This document shows positions 11,471 through 12,739 of a stretch of 12,739 nucleotides of DNA, piece by piece (positions within the stretch are counted from its first letter, which is position 1; each line of letters starts with the position of its first letter). Source of the stretch: Deltaproteobacteria bacterium (GTDB lineage: Bacteria > Myxococcota > Myxococcia > Myxococcales > Myxococcaceae); assembly GCA_016875515.1 (NCBI GenBank), contig VGRA01000021.1, positions 1 through 12,739 of the forward strand, given 5' to 3'. Below the pieces are notes generated by a model. The model was not told where the DNA came from, made no database searches, and worked only from the letters and a program-made list of their open reading frames with translations. The translations under genes were made by a program, and so were the position numbers.

Positions 11471-12739
11471 TGTCCAGCCCCTGGTCGATGATGTTGAACC
11501 CCTCCTTCAGCTGCTCCTCGGTGATGCACAGCGGCGGGTTGCAGGTGAAGGAGGACCAGCGCAGGAAGGTGAAGAGCCCCTTCTCGCGGAAGAACGCGGC
11601 CAGCTTCGTCATGGCCGGGTGCGTGCCGTTGTAGGGGGCAATCAGCTCGCCCTTGGAGTTCTTCCGGATGTCCATCATCCCGAAGAGGCCAATGCACCGG
11701 CCGTCCGCCACGGACACGTGCTTCTTCTGCAGCCGGTCCATCTCCGCGCGCATCACCTTCTCCATCCGCGCGGCGTTCTCAATCATCCCCTCGTCCAGCA
11801 TCACGCGGATGACCGCCTCCGCCGTGGCCAGCCCCACCGGGTGCGAGTTGTAGGTGAGGCCACCCCAGAAGACGTTCTTCTGGAAGTGCTCGTGGATGCG
11901 CGCCGTCATCCCCACCGCGCCCAGGGGGAAGTAGGAGGACGTCAGCCCCTTGGCCAGCGCCACCATGTCCGGCACCACCTCGAAGTGCTCGTACGCGAGC
12001 ATCTTGCCGGTGCGGCCCATGCCGGCCATCACCTCGTCGCAGATGAGCAGGATGCCGTACTTGTCGAGCAGCGCCCTGAGGCCCTTGAACCAGCCCTTCG
12101 GCGGCACCTCCACGCCGTTGGTGCCGGTCACCGTCTCCGTGATGAACGCGGCAATGGTGTGCGGCCCCTCGTACTGGATGACCTCCTCCAGGTACTGGAG
12201 GTGGTTGGCCGTCCGCTCCTCCTCCGTCTTCCCGAAGGAGAAGTCGTAGGGCTTCGGGTCCATGACGTGCACGATGCCGGGGCTCCCCGGCTCGCTCGGC
12301 CAGCGCCGGGGGTCACCGGTCAGCTGCATCGTGAGGTTCGTCCCGCCGTGGTAGCTGCGGTAGCGGGCCATCACCTTGAAGCGGCCGGTGAACAGCCGGG
12401 CCATCTTCACCGCGTTCTCGTTGGCCTCCGCCCCGCCCAGGGTGAAGAAGAAGGACTGCATCCCCGGGACCACCTCGGCGAGCAGCTTGCCCAGCCGCGC
12501 GCGCACCTGGGTGGCCGTCTGCGGGTAGACAAAGATGAGCTCTTCAATCTGCCGCTTCATGGCCGCCATCACCTTGGGGTGGGCGTGGCCAATGAGCACG
12601 CTCATCAGCTGGCTGTTGAAGTCGAGGATCCGCTGCCCCTCGGGCGTGTAGAGGTACACCCCTTCGGCGCGCGCCACCGGCAGCGGGCTGACCGCGTTAC
12701 CGGCCGCCCACGTGTACAGCGTGTGCTGCTTGCAAGCCG
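11445..12739 (-). CDS. Class III PLP-dependent aminotransferase (5' partial)
   Basis: The frame stays open to the window edge, and the codons beyond the in-frame GTG at 12677 still read like the family (L-Y-T-W-A-A-G-N-A-V-S-P-L-P-V), so the true start is outside. Typical features are L-D-F-N-S-Q-L-M-S-V-L-I-G-H, G-G-A-E-A-N-E-N-A, R-Y-R-S-Y-H-G-G, the D-E-V-M-A-G-M-G-R-T-G motif whose Asp contacts the pyridine nitrogen, and the Schiff-base lysine in A-L-A-K-G-L-T-S-S (codon 11951-11949). It transfers an amino group from an omega-amine or amino acid to a keto acid. The L-T-G-D-P-R-R-W-P and Y-E-G-P-H-T-I-A-A segments resemble proteins often labelled taurine- or beta-alanine-pyruvate transaminase; the substrate is not determined. 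The last 26 bp overlap the DTW gene tail to tail. Confidence 0.92.
   Translation of the reverse strand, partial: ACKQHTLYTWAAGNAVSPLPVARAEGVYLYTPEGQRILDFNSQLMSVLIGHAHPKVMAAMKRQIEELIFVYPQTATQVRARLGKLLAEVVPGMQSFFFTLGGAEANENAVKMARLFTGRFKVMARYRSYHGGTNLTMQLTGDPRRWPSEPGSPGIVHVMDPKPYDFSFGKTEEERTANHLQYLEEVIQYEGPHTIAAFITETVTGTNGVEVPPKGWFKGLRALLDKYGILLICDEVMAGMGRTGKMLAYEHFEVVPDMVALAKGLTSSYFPLGAVGMTARIHEHFQKNVFWGGLTYNSHPVGLATAEAVIRVMLDEGMIENAARMEKVMRAEMDRLQKKHVSVADGRCIGLFGMMDIRKNSKGELIAPYNGTHPAMTKLAAFFREKGLFTFLRWSSFTCNPPLCITEEQLKEGFNIIDQGLDITDAAFEG

Noticed and set aside
9775..11634. 619-codon plus-strand frame over the lipoprotein, DTW gene and aminotransferase end
   Set aside because: Out of frame with both real plus-strand genes; its composition is almost entirely Ala/Arg/Gly/Pro.

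Overview
The window is GC-rich throughout (about 70% in most lines I counted). It carries features typical of the Myxococcaceae (Myxococcus, Corallococcus, Pyxidicoccus): Cys-rich and Ig-repeat lipoproteins with an L-A-A-C lipobox, a DUF5924/DUF2914-type membrane protein, strong G/C third-position bias and densely packed genes. The genus cannot be fixed from the sequence alone. No rRNA, tRNA, CRISPR array, transposase or integrase was found.

Layout. (1) 1-1616, plus strand: the 3' part of a sulfite-oxidase-like molybdoenzyme, joined by an ATGA overlap to a seven-helix membrane protein with a C-terminal DUF2914 domain. (2) 1648-5044, minus strand: ordinary chromosomal genes, read in the order rsmE, L,D-transpeptidase, aminopeptidase P. 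(3) 5041-6385, minus strand: two toxin-antitoxin-type modules. One is a ribbon-helix-helix protein coupled to a shortened GNAT acetyltransferase, with a good sigma70-like promoter and a perfect inverted repeat over the predicted transcription start. The other is a complete VapBC pair behind a triple heptamer repeat. (4) 6492-9249: a small XRE regulator divergent from a 783-residue lipoprotein. The lipoprotein has six Ig/PKD-like repeats, including an exact-length 567-bp tandem duplication, and a C-terminal LamG-like domain whose DNA is far less GC-rich than its surroundings. (5) 9251-9516, minus strand: an antitoxin-like small protein with a truncated coupled ORF. (6) 9735-11470, plus strand: a Cys-rich lipoprotein coupled by ATGA to a DTW-domain tRNA-uridine aminocarboxypropyltransferase with an unusual C-terminal extension. 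(7) 11445-12739, minus strand: a class III PLP aminotransferase, converging on and overlapping the DTW gene, with its 5' end outside the window.

How the genes work together. The outer parts are housekeeping: molybdoenzyme, ribosome and tRNA modification, peptidoglycan cross-linking, peptide turnover and amine metabolism. The middle (about 5.0-9.6 kb) looks like an accessory patch, with four small DNA-binding or antitoxin-type proteins in about 4.5 kb, two probable remnants of toxin partners, and one gene whose 3' third looks imported. The observations most worth following up are the hybrid LamG lipoprotein, the apparently degenerate DEDD-exonuclease-like tail on the DTW enzyme, and the decayed toxin-antitoxin modules with their operator-like repeats. 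No clearly new multi-gene system can be demonstrated from sequence alone.
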